A stretch of 64,000 nt of DNA from Amycolatopsis cihanbeyliensis. Its GTDB lineage: Bacteria; Actinomycetota; Actinomycetes; Mycobacteriales; Pseudonocardiaceae. Each line of letters begins with the position of its first letter. Positions within the stretch are counted from its first letter, which is position 1. A program made the position numbers and the translations under genes. The notes under the pieces are model-generated. The model saw only the letters and a program-made list of their open reading frames with translations, was not told the origin of the DNA and ran no database searches. Where the stretch lies: the NCBI RefSeq assembly GCF_006715045.1, contig NZ_VFML01000001.1, positions 5,552,001-5,616,000 on the forward strand, given 5' to 3'. Shown here one piece after another: positions 25,345 to 34,455 of this stretch.

Positions 25345-26963
25345 GATGTCTCTCCTTGCTGGTCAGCCGCCCATACCTGGCGCCCGCCGACCCAGGTGGC
25401 CAGCGGGCGCAGGGCGTCGAGCCGGGTGGGTTCCACGGTCAGCGGGTCCTGGTCGAGCAGGACGAAGTCGGCGAGCATGCCGGGTGCGAGCCTTCCCTTC
25501 ACGGTCTCCTCGCCGGAGGCGTATGCCGAGCCCACCGTGTAGGCGTGCAGTGCCTCCGTTGCCGAGAGCCGCTCACCCGCGCCGAGCACCGTCCCGTCCT
25601 GCGCCCGCCGCGTGGTCATCGACCGCAGCGCCAGCAGGGGCTCGAGCGGCCCGCAGGGGTAGTCGGACGATCCGGGCACGGCCAGGCCCGCGTCCAGGAA
25701 GGTCCGATGTGGACACATGGTGGCCGCGGTCTCGTGGCCATAGTGCTTGACGAAGTTGTGCCCGTGGTAGTGCACGAAGGCGCCGAACGGGACGGGAACC
25801 ACCCCCGCCCCGTGCAGTCGCCTCGCCGTGGCCGTGTCGGCCATCGAGCAGTGCTCGATCCGGTGCCGCCGGTTACCCGCGACCTCCCGCTGCGCCGACT
25901 CGATGGCGTCGAGCACCTTGCCGACCGCGATGTCCCCGTTCGCGTGCACCGCCACGGTGCTACCCGCCGCATGCACCTCCCGCACGGTCCGGTCGATCTC
26001 CTCGTCCGGCATGAGCTGGATGCCCCTGGCACCTGCCGTGCACAGGCAGGTTCCGCCGGAGGACGCTCCGTCGGTCATCATCTTCACGCCGGTGAAGCGC
26101 AGCCATTCGTCGCCGAGTCCGGTCGCCATCCCCAGCTCGGCGGCGTGCCGGAAGAACTCGTACCACAGCAGCATGCCCACCCTTGCGGTGAGCAGGCCCC
26201 TGCGGTGCGCCTCCTGGTACACCCGCCAGTCGTCCGGGTGCACCATCGCGTCACATACCGAGGTCACCCCGGCGGCGTTGAACCGCTCCAGCGTGCGGGC
26301 CAGCGCGGTGACCCGCGTGTCAAGGGTGGGGTGTGGCACCAGTGCCTGCCGGCCCCCATGGCCGAGGTAGGCCTCCATCCACGCGCGCTCGTGCACCACA
26401 CCGTCGAGCCGCCCCGCGGCGTCCCTGCCGAGCCTTCCACCCACCGGATCGGCGGAGTCGTCCCGGTAGCCACCCGCCCGCAGCGCCGCGGAGTTGGCCA
26501 CGGCCGCGTGGTACGAGTAGTGGATCACCAGGACCGGGTGGCGCCGGGACACCTCGTCCAGCAATGCCCGGTCGACCCGGTCACCATCCCGGGTGCGGGA
26601 CAGGTCGAAGTTGTGCCCGACGACCCATTCGCCTTCCGGGGTGCGCGCGGCCAGCTCGGCGAGCGCGTCGCGGACGGCCGTGGCCGTCGGCGTGCTGGTC
26701 GGCGCCAGGTCGGCATAGAGGTCCTCGCTGGTGTGCAGGCTGGGATGGGCGTGCGCGTCGTTCAGCCCGGGAACCATGGTGGCCGAGCCGAAGTCGACCT
26801 GCCTGGCTCGCGGGAAGCGTCCCCGCAAGGTGTCCCAACCGCCCGCGTCCACGATCCGCTCCCCGGCGATCGCGAGCGCCTCCGGCTCGGGGTCGGTGAG
26901 CGAGCGGATCCGGCGCGCCCTTACGAGGGTGATCGGGGCTTCGATGAGGGGATACTCGGTCAC
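25341..26963 (-). CDS. YtcJ-like metal-dependent amidohydrolase
   Basis: The 540-residue protein belongs to the amidohydrolase superfamily. Metal ligands are visible as HAHPS near residue 72 (HxH), HANGD near 350 (H on strand five), RIEHCSM and the final DYPCGP aspartate. The C-terminus carries the typical GRLAPGMLADFVLLDQDP. Related enzymes act on N-substituted formamides or cyclic amides. The start is the GTG at 26963, with GGGAG six bases upstream. The frame stays open for another kilobase upstream, but that part is antisense to the membrane protein gene. It lies between a membrane protein and an amidase, pointing to uptake and stepwise hydrolysis of an amide. Confidence 0.88.
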   Translation of the reverse strand: MTEYPLIEAPITLVRARRIRSLTDPEPEALAIAGERIVDAGGWDTLRGRFPRARQVDFGSATMVPGLNDAHAHPSLHTSEDLYADLAPTSTPTATAVRDALAELAARTPEGEWVVGHNFDLSRTRDGDRVDRALLDEVSRRHPVLVIHYSYHAAVANSAALRAGGYRDDSADPVGGRLGRDAAGRLDGVVHERAWMEAYLGHGGRQALVPHPTLDTRVTALARTLERFNAAGVTSVCDAMVHPDDWRVYQEAHRRGLLTARVGMLLWYEFFRHAAELGMATGLGDEWLRFTGVKMMTDGASSGGTCLCTAGARGIQLMPDEEIDRTVREVHAAGSTVAVHANGDIAVGKVLDAIESAQREVAGNRRHRIEHCSMADTATARRLHGAGVVPVPFGAFVHYHGHNFVKHYGHETAATMCPHRTFLDAGLAVPGSSDYPCGPLEPLLALRSMTTRRAQDGTVLGAGERLSATEALHAYTVGSAYASGEETVKGRLAPGMLADFVLLDQDPLTVEPTRLDALRPLATWVGGRQVWAADQQGETS

Positions 26964-26992
26964 GGCGACTCCCGGAAAACGATGGACGGTGG

Positions 26993-28174
26993 TCAGAGCA
27001 GCCCGGCGGCATCCGGGATACCCATGATCCCGATGCCCACCAGGGTGGTCACGGTCATCGAGGCGACGCTGCCGATGAACGGGTGGAAGTCGGCGGGAAG
27101 GCGGACGATGATCGCCCTGGCGAGCGGGGGACCGAGCAGGGCACCGATCACCGCGCCGCCGAGGATGACGGCCCAGCCGTCGCCGTAGGTGAGCACCGCG
27201 GCGGGCGCCAGCGACACCACCGGCACGAAGGTCGGGTACCAGCCGTGCCGCCGCCAGCGGTCGGCATGCCACCAGCATCCGAGCGCCGCGGTGAACAACT
27301 GCGCGCTGAGCAGTGCGGGCAGCAGGCCGGACCCGTAGACCGGCGCGGCGGGATCGGCCGCCCATGCGAGCAGCAGCCCGGCCAGCATGCCGAGCGAGGC
27401 CCATTCGTTGCCGTAGAACTGGGCTTCGGTGAAGTCGGCCAGCATGCGCCGGGGCAGCCAGGACACCCGCTGGCGCGGTCCCTCGGGCCCGCCGCCCTCC
27501 GGTGGGGCGGGTGGCACCATCCACGGCAACCTGCGGCACAGCGCGAACGCGACCAGCGCGCTGGACCACATGCCGGTGACGTTCCCGACGACGTTGGGCA
27601 GGCCGAGCGGTACGCAGACCAGGTTCACCGCGGCCAGCGCGAGCGGCGTACTGAGCACCCCGCCCAGTACGGCGGCCGTCGGGGCCACCCGCCAGCCCGC
27701 ACCGTAGACCAGCACCACCGCCGGGGGAACGGAGACGAACGGCACGAAGGTCGGTTGCCAGGACCCGGTGCGGGTCCACCACCACAGGGCATGCGAGAGC
27801 AGCAACCCGCCCAGCGCGGCGGCGACCACCCAGGGCAGCAGGCCGCTGCCATAGCTGATGTCGAAGCCCCGCAGGCGAAGCCCGCGTCGCGCGGCCAGGT
27901 GCGCGCCCACCGCGAGCACCAGCATGCCGAGTCCCGCCGGTGCGACGGCATAGAACTGCGCCTCGGTCAGATCGCCGAGGAGTCGGCCGAGCCAGGAGGC
28001 CTCGGTCGGCCAGCCGGCGTCTCCCGCCGTGAGCCGCTCCTGCAGCACGGGCAGTACCAGGCCGACGGCGGCCGCGACCGCGCAGCAGCACAGCAACGCG
28101 GGAAGCAGCCGGATCCGGGCCGAAACCGGTCGCCGGGCGCCTACCGGTGCTTCGTCGGAACCAGCGGGACGCAT
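26993..28174 (-). CDS. Polytopic membrane protein with an internal duplication (unrecognised family)
   Basis: The 393-residue protein has about ten hydrophobic segments. Its two halves are homologous. The first has LTEAQFYAVAPAGLGML and QPTFVPFVSVPPAVVLVYGAGW, and the second has FTEAQFYGNEWASLGML and YPTFVPVVSLAPAAVLTYGDGW. I do not recognise the family. The duplication and the position ahead of an amidohydrolase and an amidase suggest a two-repeat permease for the amide substrate, but this is inference. The start ATG at 28174 has GGTGAGGG upstream. It is divergent from the LacI regulator gene across a palindromic operator. Confidence 0.75.
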   Translation of the reverse strand: MRPAGSDEAPVGARRPVSARIRLLPALLCCCAVAAAVGLVLPVLQERLTAGDAGWPTEASWLGRLLGDLTEAQFYAVAPAGLGMLVLAVGAHLAARRGLRLRGFDISYGSGLLPWVVAAALGGLLLSHALWWWTRTGSWQPTFVPFVSVPPAVVLVYGAGWRVAPTAAVLGGVLSTPLALAAVNLVCVPLGLPNVVGNVTGMWSSALVAFALCRRLPWMVPPAPPEGGGPEGPRQRVSWLPRRMLADFTEAQFYGNEWASLGMLAGLLLAWAADPAAPVYGSGLLPALLSAQLFTAALGCWWHADRWRRHGWYPTFVPVVSLAPAAVLTYGDGWAVILGGAVIGALLGPPLARAIIVRLPADFHPFIGSVASMTVTTLVGIGIMGIPDAAGLL

Positions 28175-28195
28175 GCCCTCACCACCCTCGCCGGG

Positions 28196-28226
28196 CGCGC
28201 AAACAATTGGCTATAACGTTTGCGCG
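28196..28226. promoter_or_regulatory. Divergent operator for the LacI-family regulator
   Basis: CGCGCAAAC at 28196-28204 and GTTTGCGCG at 28218-28226 form a perfect 9-base inverted repeat with a 13-base spacer. An AACGTT core, typical of LacI-family sites, lies at its right half (28215-28220). It sits between the membrane protein start (28174) and the LacI gene, so it could control both directions. Confidence 0.65.
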
Positions 28227-28288
28227 ATTGAAGCCCCGTGTGGGCTCGCTGTCAAGAGCGGCTCGGAGGTTCATGGCACGATCGCACT

Positions 28289-29377
28289 GTGCACAGCGAC
28301 GACCAGCAGAGCCACGACCAGCAGAGCCACGACCAGCGGATCCAGGACCAGGAAACCGCCAACGCCCCGGCCCGAAGGGCGACCCTCGCGACGGTCGCCA
28401 AGCTGTCCGGGTACCACGTGTCGACGGTGTCGCGGGTGCTCAACGGGTCCGCCGTACCCGGGGTCCGGTCGGCCTCAGCGGCCACGGCGGAGCACATCAG
28501 GCAGGTCGCGCGCGAGGTGGGTTACGTGCCGAACGCGCAGGCCGCTGCGCTGCGCAGGCAGCGAACCCGGCTGCTCGGCGTGGTGATGGCCCGGATGGCC
28601 GACACCGTGCTGGCCACCATCTACGAGGGGATCGAACGAGCCGCGGCCGGCTACGGGTTCCAGACGCTCGTGACCAACTCCTGGGACGATCCGGTCACTC
28701 GCCGGGAGTGCGTCGATGTGCTGCTTTCCCACGGCGTGGACGCGATGATCCTCGGCGACTCCCCTGTCGATGGTGGTTCGCTGGACGTGCTGACCGAGCA
28801 CGGCCTGCCCTTCGTGCTGGTCAACCGCAGGGCCGCGGACCATCCGGCGATCACCTGCGACGACTACGCCGGTGGGCGGATGGCCGCGGAGCATCTGCTC
28901 GAGCTCGGTCATCGGCGCGCGGCGGTGCTGGCCGGCCTGCCGTACGCGAGCAACGCCCTGGAGCGCACCCAGGGTTTCCTCGACGTGTACCGGGAGGCGG
29001 GGCATCGCATTCCCCGCGGCCGGATCGTGCGGACCACCTTCGACACCGCGGGCGGCCGGATGGGCGCCGAACGGTTGCTGCGCGCACGCAGCACACCCAC
29101 GGCGATCTTCGCCGTCAACGACGCCGCCGCGATCGGCGTCCTCGGCTGCCTGCGCGACCACCGGATCGAGCCGGGTCGCGAGCTGTCGGTGGTGGGCTTC
29201 AACGACATCCCGCTGGCCGCGGAGCTCACCGTGCCGTTGACCAGCGTGCGTTCCCCGATGCAGACCATCGGGGAGCAGAGCGTGCACACCCTGATGCGGT
29301 TGATGGGCGGGGAACCTGTGCAGAGCACGTTGTTGCGGCCGACCTTGGTGGCGAGGGCGTCCTCGGCGCCCCGGTAG
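28289..29377 (+). CDS. LacI-family transcriptional regulator
   Basis: The protein has 362 residues. The helix-turn-helix is ATLATVAKLSGYHVSTVSRVLNG with hinge helix NAQAAALRRQRT. A periplasmic-binding-like ligand domain follows, with LLGVVMARM, AIFAVNDAAAIGVL and SVVGFNDIPLAAELTVPLTSVRSP. The start is uncertain. The GTG at 28289 gives an N-terminal tail with DQQSH repeats, while a GTG at 28238 would add 17 residues. The tail is encoded by 15-bp tandem repeats and is not part of the fold. It probably represses the amide-degradation operon. Confidence 0.9.
   Translation: MHSDDQQSHDQQSHDQRIQDQETANAPARRATLATVAKLSGYHVSTVSRVLNGSAVPGVRSASAATAEHIRQVAREVGYVPNAQAAALRRQRTRLLGVVMARMADTVLATIYEGIERAAAGYGFQTLVTNSWDDPVTRRECVDVLLSHGVDAMILGDSPVDGGSLDVLTEHGLPFVLVNRRAADHPAITCDDYAGGRMAAEHLLELGHRRAAVLAGLPYASNALERTQGFLDVYREAGHRIPRGRIVRTTFDTAGGRMGAERLLRARSTPTAIFAVNDAAAIGVLGCLRDHRIEPGRELSVVGFNDIPLAAELTVPLTSVRSPMQTIGEQSVHTLMRLMGGEPVQSTLLRPTLVARASSAPR
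28301..28348 (+). repeat. 15-bp tandem repeats in the LacI N-terminal tail
   Basis: GACCAGCAGAGCCAC occurs twice in a row (28301-28330), followed by a third degenerate unit (28331-28345) and the start of a fourth. They encode DQQSH, DQQSH, DQRIQ and D. The period is a multiple of three, so copy-number change keeps the frame. Confidence 0.85.
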
Positions 29378-29392
29378 CGTGGCCGCGCGATG

Positions 29393-30286
29393 TCACCCCC
29401 AGCGCCAGGAGATGCCGTACACCCCGGGGGCCGCGTCGGGTGCGAAGGTGTGCACCGTCAGGGAGTCGTCGGTGCACAAGCGCGTGCGCTCGCCGGGGCC
29501 GTCCGGTGCGGTGGGGCGGTAGTACGCATAGCAGCGAGTGGGCCGGGCGGCCGCGTCGAAGCCGACCCGGATGAGGCAGCTGTGCAGGGAGTCGCGTAGC
29601 CGACGTTCGTACCGCCGGGACGGGACGGTGCCGGTGTCGAGGACCGTGTCGTACTCGATGACGGTGGTCGAGTTCCGCACCAGCGTCCTGCCGAACAGGA
29701 TCTCGGCGGCCAGGTACCCGGCCTCGTGGTCGACGCGCACCGCGCCCAACCGGCCGATCCGGACGCGGATATCGGTGGGCATGCTGTCGCCGTCGTCGAC
29801 AGCATGCACGAGCAGGATCCGGTCCTGGGGCTCGTCCACGCTACGGACGACCTGGGTTGTGGAGATCATGCGCAGGTTCCGCTCGGCGTCCACGCTGCAG
29901 AAGTCGGACACGCTCAGCACGCTGATGCCGGTGTTGGCGCGCTCGGGGAGCGCGGTGCGCGGGGGAGCGTCCTCGCCGTGCGGCCGGCGGCCACACGGTC
30001 GTGATTGCGTGAGGAAGTCGAGCAACGTACTCGGTGGCAGTTCGAGGATCGTTTCGATTTCCCGCAGCGCATGCAGGGATGTGCGACGCTCCGGCCGGCT
30101 GCGCCCCTGCTGCCAGTAGCTCAGCGTCGCCAGGCTGAGCTTCATCCCGCGTGCGGCCAGCCGGCTCTGGATCCGTTCCAGGGTCAGGCCGCGGCGGTGG
30201 ATCGCCGCCCGCAGGGCCTCGGCGAAGTTCTCCTGCCGCAGGATCTCCGCCGGTCCCTGATCGGCCGATGACGTGGACCGGGGCAT
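29393..30286 (-). CDS. HTH regulator with an unnamed C-terminal domain (copy 1)
   Basis: The 297-residue protein has an N-terminal helix-turn-helix of the XRE type at about 20-75 (LTLERIQSRLAARGMKLSLATLSYWQQGRSRPER). From about 125 to the end lies a beta-rich region that closes with PGVYGISWRWG. The gene at 48179-49096 encodes the same architecture and the same ending (PGIYGIRWTW), so this is a shared, unnamed domain. The ATG at 30286 has GAGGTGAGG upstream. A longer start is possible but lacks a ribosome site. It is divergent from the NACHT gene across an AT-rich gap and might regulate it, which is a guess from position. Confidence 0.75.
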   Translation of the reverse strand: MPRSTSSADQGPAEILRQENFAEALRAAIHRRGLTLERIQSRLAARGMKLSLATLSYWQQGRSRPERRTSLHALREIETILELPPSTLLDFLTQSRPCGRRPHGEDAPPRTALPERANTGISVLSVSDFCSVDAERNLRMISTTQVVRSVDEPQDRILLVHAVDDGDSMPTDIRVRIGRLGAVRVDHEAGYLAAEILFGRTLVRNSTTVIEYDTVLDTGTVPSRRYERRLRDSLHSCLIRVGFDAAARPTRCYAYYRPTAPDGPGERTRLCTDDSLTVHTFAPDAAPGVYGISWRWG

Positions 30287-30579
30287 TGCCTCACCTCGTG
30301 GCGGCCGGCGGTGGACGGGGCGAGAATTATCACTCGCGAAGTCGGCACTGGCAAGCCTTCCCGAATGAAGCCCCGTATTATTCAACGGCGTTAACAGTAT
30401 TCGTGAAAATGTGGCTCTTTGAATCGATTTCGCTCATTTTCCAACCATGGCGGCGATGTGGAAACTTTCCCGCGTCGATCGAGTTCGTTATTGCCGATTC
30501 GCCCGTTGTGCCGGTCCGTGTCGACCGGGCTGCGTAGAGTGGGGGACGCACCCGTCCCCGCTCGGAGTGAGGAACGACG
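30287..30579. other. AT-rich divergent leader of the NACHT gene (293 bp)
   Basis: This region is clearly richer in A and T than its surroundings, especially 30365-30450, which has runs such as TATTATTCAA and GTTAACAGTATTC. No gene is visible. Such stretches in actinomycetes are typical targets of Lsr2-type silencers. TAGAGT near 30536 could be a -10 element for the NACHT gene, with TGAGGAA before its start. Confidence 0.5.
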
Positions 30580-33500
30580 TTGTTGTCCAGGAGAGGCAAG
30601 GTCGGCCTGCTCGCCGCGGCGATCGTGCTCCCGGTGGTCGCGGTGGGCGTGTGGTGGCGGCCGATCGTGAGTCATCCGGTGGTCACCGGAACCCTGCTCG
30701 CCGGTTACGGGCTCGTGCTGACCATCGCGCGGGAGCTGTGGAAACGCTGGCAGGTCCGGATCGTCGACTGGATCGAGCAGACCGTGGGGCGGCTGGCGTC
30801 CCGGTTCGAGCAACACTACCGGGAGTTCGTGCTGAACAGCCTGCGGTTCGTCGACCTCAAGGGCCTCACGACGATCGGCTTCTGCACGCCAGAACTGGAC
30901 GACGTCTTCGTCGATATGGGCCTCGCGCGGCACGCGGCGAGCAAGGCCGAGGAAGGAGTCCTCGGCCGGCTGCCCGAACATGTCACCGAGCGATTGTCGC
31001 TCCGGCGGCTGATCGATCGTTCGGACACCCAGATCTTCGCCGTCGTCGGCGTTCCCGGGAGCGGGAAGACCACGCTGTTGCGGCACACCGCGCGGCAGGT
31101 CTGCCAGCGTCCCGGGCAACGCACCGTGCCGATCGTGCTGTACCTGCGCGACCATGTCCGCACGATCGTGGGGCGCCCCGACGTCACGCTGGTCGAGTTG
31201 CTGCGTAGCACCCTGGGCCGCTATGCCTCCGCCGAACCGCCCGGCTGGTTCGAGCAGCGGCTGCAGGACGGCAGGTGCGTCGTGCTGCTCGACGGGTTGG
31301 ACGAGATCGGCCTGCCCGCGGACCGCAGGCAGGTCGCCGACTGGATCGAGCACCAGACCACGCAGTATCCGCAGAACGCCTACGTGGTCACCTCCCGGCC
31401 ACGGGGCTACCGGGAGGCGCCGATCACCGGTGCGCAGGTACTGCAGGTGCGTAGCTTCAGCTACGCGCAGGTGGCCGAGTTCGTGCACGGCTGGTACCTC
31501 GCGGTCGAGAAGCATGCCGCCGGTGTGGTGGACGAGGGTGCGCGGCTACGCGCCCAGTCTGCGGCCGACGATCTGCTGGAGCGGCTCAACGGCGCGCCCG
31601 AACTCTATGACCTGACGGTCAACCCCCTGCTGCTCACGATGATCGCCAACGTACATCGGGACCGTGGTGCTCTCCCCGGCAGCAGGGCCGGCCTGTACAG
31701 CGAGATCTGCCAGGTCATGTTGTGGCGGCGGCAGGAGGCCAAGAAGCTGGACAGCACGCTCAGCGGACCCAAGAAGGAAGTCCTGCTGCGCGGGCTCGCG
31801 TTCCGGATGATGCGACGGCATGTGCGTGACCTGCCACGCGAGGACGTGTACGAGGAGTTCGAAAGCACCCTGCTCCGGATGCCCGAGCAGGTGACCGCGG
31901 CGGACCTGCTCGCGGATGTCCGCCATCACGGGCTGCTCATCGAGCGGGAGAACGGCCTGTACTCCTTTGCCCACCAGACCCTGCAGGAGTACCTCGCGGC
32001 GGCGCACATCCAGGACAAGGGGATAGCCGGTGTGCTGGAGCAGGCCGTGGATGACAACTGGTGGCGGGAGACCACGGTGCTGTACGCGGCGATGTCGGAC
32101 ACCGACCCGATTGTCCGGGCCTGCCTGGAATCCGGCAGTGTCACCGCGCTCTCGCTGGCCTTCGACTGCGCCGACGGTGGCCGCGAGCTCGCGCCCGAGC
32201 TGCGGCGGCACCTCGAGGAGCTGCTGACCTCGGCGTTGACCCCGCAGGCCGACCCCGAGCTGCGCAGGCTGATGATCCGCGTGGTGATCACCAACCACAC
32301 CCGCCATGTGACCCGCACCGGCGATGGTCGGCGGGTGTGCTCCCGCCCGGTCACCGATCGGATCTACCGGCTGTACCGGCAGGAGACCGCGGGTGACGCC
32401 TTTCCAGGGAACGACGCGGAGGACGAAGGAAGGAACGAGGACGAGCCGGTCGTCGGCGTGCGCAGGCGCGATGCCGCCGCGTTCGCCCGGTGGATCAACG
32501 ACATCACCGACGGCGAGCCCGGTTATCACCTGCCGACCCGCACGGAGCTGGATGACCCGGCGGTCCGCAGGGCGTTGCCCACGTGCAGCGTGTGGATCAC
32601 GCCGGAGAGCGGAAACGGTGTGTCCGCGCTGTGGTCACCGGCCGATTCGGTGCATCCCCATGCCGTCGACGTGCCGACCCTCACCCAGCACCTCGGCACG
32701 GATATCGAGCGCTCGATGCCGCAGCTGCTGCGGTTGCTCCTGCTGAGCTCCATCGTCACCGTGCGTTGTCTCGAGCATGCGCGCACCATCACCCACACTA
32801 TTCACACCGAGTACCTGCAGCAGTGGGAGCGGGCGTTCGATCACGTCGACCACGATCACGGTGCGCTACGGAACCTTGCCAGGGACGTCGAGGCGGCGCA
32901 TGAGCACATGCTCGGCATTGCCAAGGACCTCAGCCGGACCATCGAGACGGTGCGTGCCCTCGATCCCGCCGTTCCGCTCGACCACAAGCGCGTCCGTGCC
33001 CTCGTCAGTGACCTGAACAACGAGCGCACGCTCAACGAGTACGAGTACAAGCTCGCCGAGGAAAGCGAGGACTCACTCGTGCGCCTGCTCGAGCACGCCG
33101 TGGAGGCCATCGGGAACGATCATCCGCTGGGCCGCGTGGTGGACGTGAGCCAGGCCCGTGCGCTGGACCTCGCCGCGGACACCGACTATGTGCGAGCGCT
33201 CCAGCACACCCTCGGCAGCGCGTTGGCCCAGTCCCTTTCCCGGGTACTGGACGACGGCGCGCGCCGGGACTGGCCGGCCAGGCTGGGCCGGGAACTCGTC
33301 GCCGCCACCAGCGTCCCCGAGACGGAGTTCGTGGTGTACCCGGACACGCTGGCGGAGCGGCTCCGGTCCGGCTGCGCGGCCGTAAGGGGACGACTTCCCG
33401 GCTCCTGGGCCGCGGCCGTCGCCGGCACCCTTGAGGAGACCGCGGGGCCCATGGTCAGCCGACCATGGGAACGTCCGCTCACCGAGGAGGCCGCGGCCGC

Positions 33501-33663
33501 TATCCGGCTGGCCGCCTTCTGCCTCGCGGCCGAGGCCGACGCCGGGAATATCGACCACCTCCGCGCCACCTTCCTCGAGATCGCGGCCGGGGTGACCTTC
33601 CTGCAACGACGCGCCACGGACGACGGCCTGATCACCCAGACGATCGTGCTCGCGATCGCCTAG
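30580..33663 (+). CDS. Membrane-anchored NACHT STAND protein (bacterial NLR-like)
   Basis: The protein has 1027 residues. Two hydrophobic helices at about 8-26 and 34-52 anchor the N-terminus. The NACHT NTPase has P-loop VVGVPGSGKTTLL near 155-167 and Walker B CVVLLDGLDEIGL near 233-245, then a helical NACHT-associated part ending in YSFAHQTLQEYLAA. Around 620-665 a segment, PVVGVRRRDAAAFARWIN then YHLPTRTEL, looks like the core of a formylglycine-generating-enzyme (C-type-lectin-like) fold. The rest is helical. NACHT proteins of this kind include proven phage-defence genes; defence here is inference. Translation starts at TTG 30580, or TTG 30583, with TGAGGAA six bases upstream. The gene is alone, next to an HTH regulator. 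Confidence 0.85.
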   Translation: MLSRRGKVGLLAAAIVLPVVAVGVWWRPIVSHPVVTGTLLAGYGLVLTIARELWKRWQVRIVDWIEQTVGRLASRFEQHYREFVLNSLRFVDLKGLTTIGFCTPELDDVFVDMGLARHAASKAEEGVLGRLPEHVTERLSLRRLIDRSDTQIFAVVGVPGSGKTTLLRHTARQVCQRPGQRTVPIVLYLRDHVRTIVGRPDVTLVELLRSTLGRYASAEPPGWFEQRLQDGRCVVLLDGLDEIGLPADRRQVADWIEHQTTQYPQNAYVVTSRPRGYREAPITGAQVLQVRSFSYAQVAEFVHGWYLAVEKHAAGVVDEGARLRAQSAADDLLERLNGAPELYDLTVNPLLLTMIANVHRDRGALPGSRAGLYSEICQVMLWRRQEAKKLDSTLSGPKKEVLLRGLAFRMMRRHVRDLPREDVYEEFESTLLRMPEQVTAADLLADVRHHGLLIERENGLYSFAHQTLQEYLAAAHIQDKGIAGVLEQAVDDNWWRETTVLYAAMSDTDPIVRACLESGSVTALSLAFDCADGGRELAPELRRHLEELLTSALTPQADPELRRLMIRVVITNHTRHVTRTGDGRRVCSRPVTDRIYRLYRQETAGDAFPGNDAEDEGRNEDEPVVGVRRRDAAAFARWINDITDGEPGYHLPTRTELDDPAVRRALPTCSVWITPESGNGVSALWSPADSVHPHAVDVPTLTQHLGTDIERSMPQLLRLLLLSSIVTVRCLEHARTITHTIHTEYLQQWERAFDHVDHDHGALRNLARDVEAAHEHMLGIAKDLSRTIETVRALDPAVPLDHKRVRALVSDLNNERTLNEYEYKLAEESEDSLVRLLEHAVEAIGNDHPLGRVVDVSQARALDLAADTDYVRALQHTLGSALAQSLSRVLDDGARRDWPARLGRELVAATSVPETEFVVYPDTLAERLRSGCAAVRGRLPGSWAAAVAGTLEETAGPMVSRPWERPLTEEAAAAIRLAAFCLAAEADAGNIDHLRATFLEIAAGVTFLQRRATDDGLITQTIVLAIA

Positions 33664-33985
33664 CGTCGATCGGGACCGTGCGTCGAGCGGTGGTCTGAAT
33701 GGCTGAATTCGGTGACCAGACCCGCTCGCCCCGGACGGTCGCCGATCATGATCGTGTGCTGCCGTTGTGGTGATTGTCGGTGGTAGTGCGTCCGTCCGGG
33801 GCGGACCGTTCGGCGCCCCCCGGGGGTGGTCGCCGCGTGCGGTACCTACTAGCGTCGGACCGGCGCCGGTAAGGAAGTCACCATCTCCCCATCAATGGTG
33901 ACGCCGGTCAACAGGAGAGGCCGCTGGACTCGGCGGTGAACGATCGTGGGGGTGCTGGGTTCGGGCGGTCCGGTGAGGAGTGACC
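33664..33985. other. Intergenic region between the NACHT and STAS genes (322 bp)
   Basis: No gene is seen. It holds a CGATCATGATCG palindrome near 33747, a C/G-rich block near 33820, and a perfect hairpin GTCACCAT-10-ATGGTGAC at 33877-33902, which may lie in the leader of the STAS gene. GAGGAG at 33975-33980 is the ribosome site that sets the next start. Confidence 0.5.
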
Positions 33986-34399
33986 GTGCAGGACTACTTC
34001 GGACTCAGGCCGCTCGCGCTGGGTTGGCAGGACGGCGCCGAGCCGTTTTCCGTGACCGTGTCGCGCACCGGCGAGGGCTGTGTGCTGGCGATGGTGCTGG
34101 GGGAGATCGACGCGATCACGGCTCCGCGGCTGGAGCACGAACTCGCGCGCTGGCCGGAGGGTGACACCACCGCCGTGGTGGTGGATCTGTCCAGGGTGTC
34201 GTTCTGTTCCGTTGGTGGCTTGCGGCTGCTGGGAGACCTGCTGGAGCGCACCAACCGGGTCGGCATACCGCTGGAACTGGTAGTGGACACACATCCCGTG
34301 CGGCGAGCGTTGGCCTGCGCCGGCCTGGAGCAGAAGTTCTCCGCCCACGAGACCCGGGCCGCTGCCCTGGCGTCGATCGGCGTCGATCGGGTGCGCTGA
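33986..34399 (+). CDS. STAS-domain protein, anti-anti-sigma factor type
   Basis: The 137-residue protein has a single STAS domain. The strand VLAMVLGEIDAITAPRLEHEL and the loop VVVDLSRVSFCSVGGLRLLGDLLERT are typical, with a serine in SVGGL as the probable phosphorylation site. Such proteins release sigma factors by binding anti-sigma kinases. No partner kinase or sigma gene is in the window. GTG 33986 is preferred because GAGGAG lies five bases upstream. A GTG at 33980 overlaps that ribosome site. Confidence 0.85.
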   Translation: MQDYFGLRPLALGWQDGAEPFSVTVSRTGEGCVLAMVLGEIDAITAPRLEHELARWPEGDTTAVVVDLSRVSFCSVGGLRLLGDLLERTNRVGIPLELVVDTHPVRRALACAGLEQKFSAHETRAAALASIGVDRVR

Positions 34400-34455
34400 G
34401 CGCGTCGCGCCGGGTACGGTCATCCACCGTCCGGTCGTCGAACCTGGGGAGCCCG

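Noticed and set aside
26964..28091. N-terminal extension of the amidohydrolase frame
   Set aside because: It lies antisense to nothing useful in its own right and overlaps the membrane protein gene in another frame. The GTG at 26963 has a ribosome site and matches the family start.
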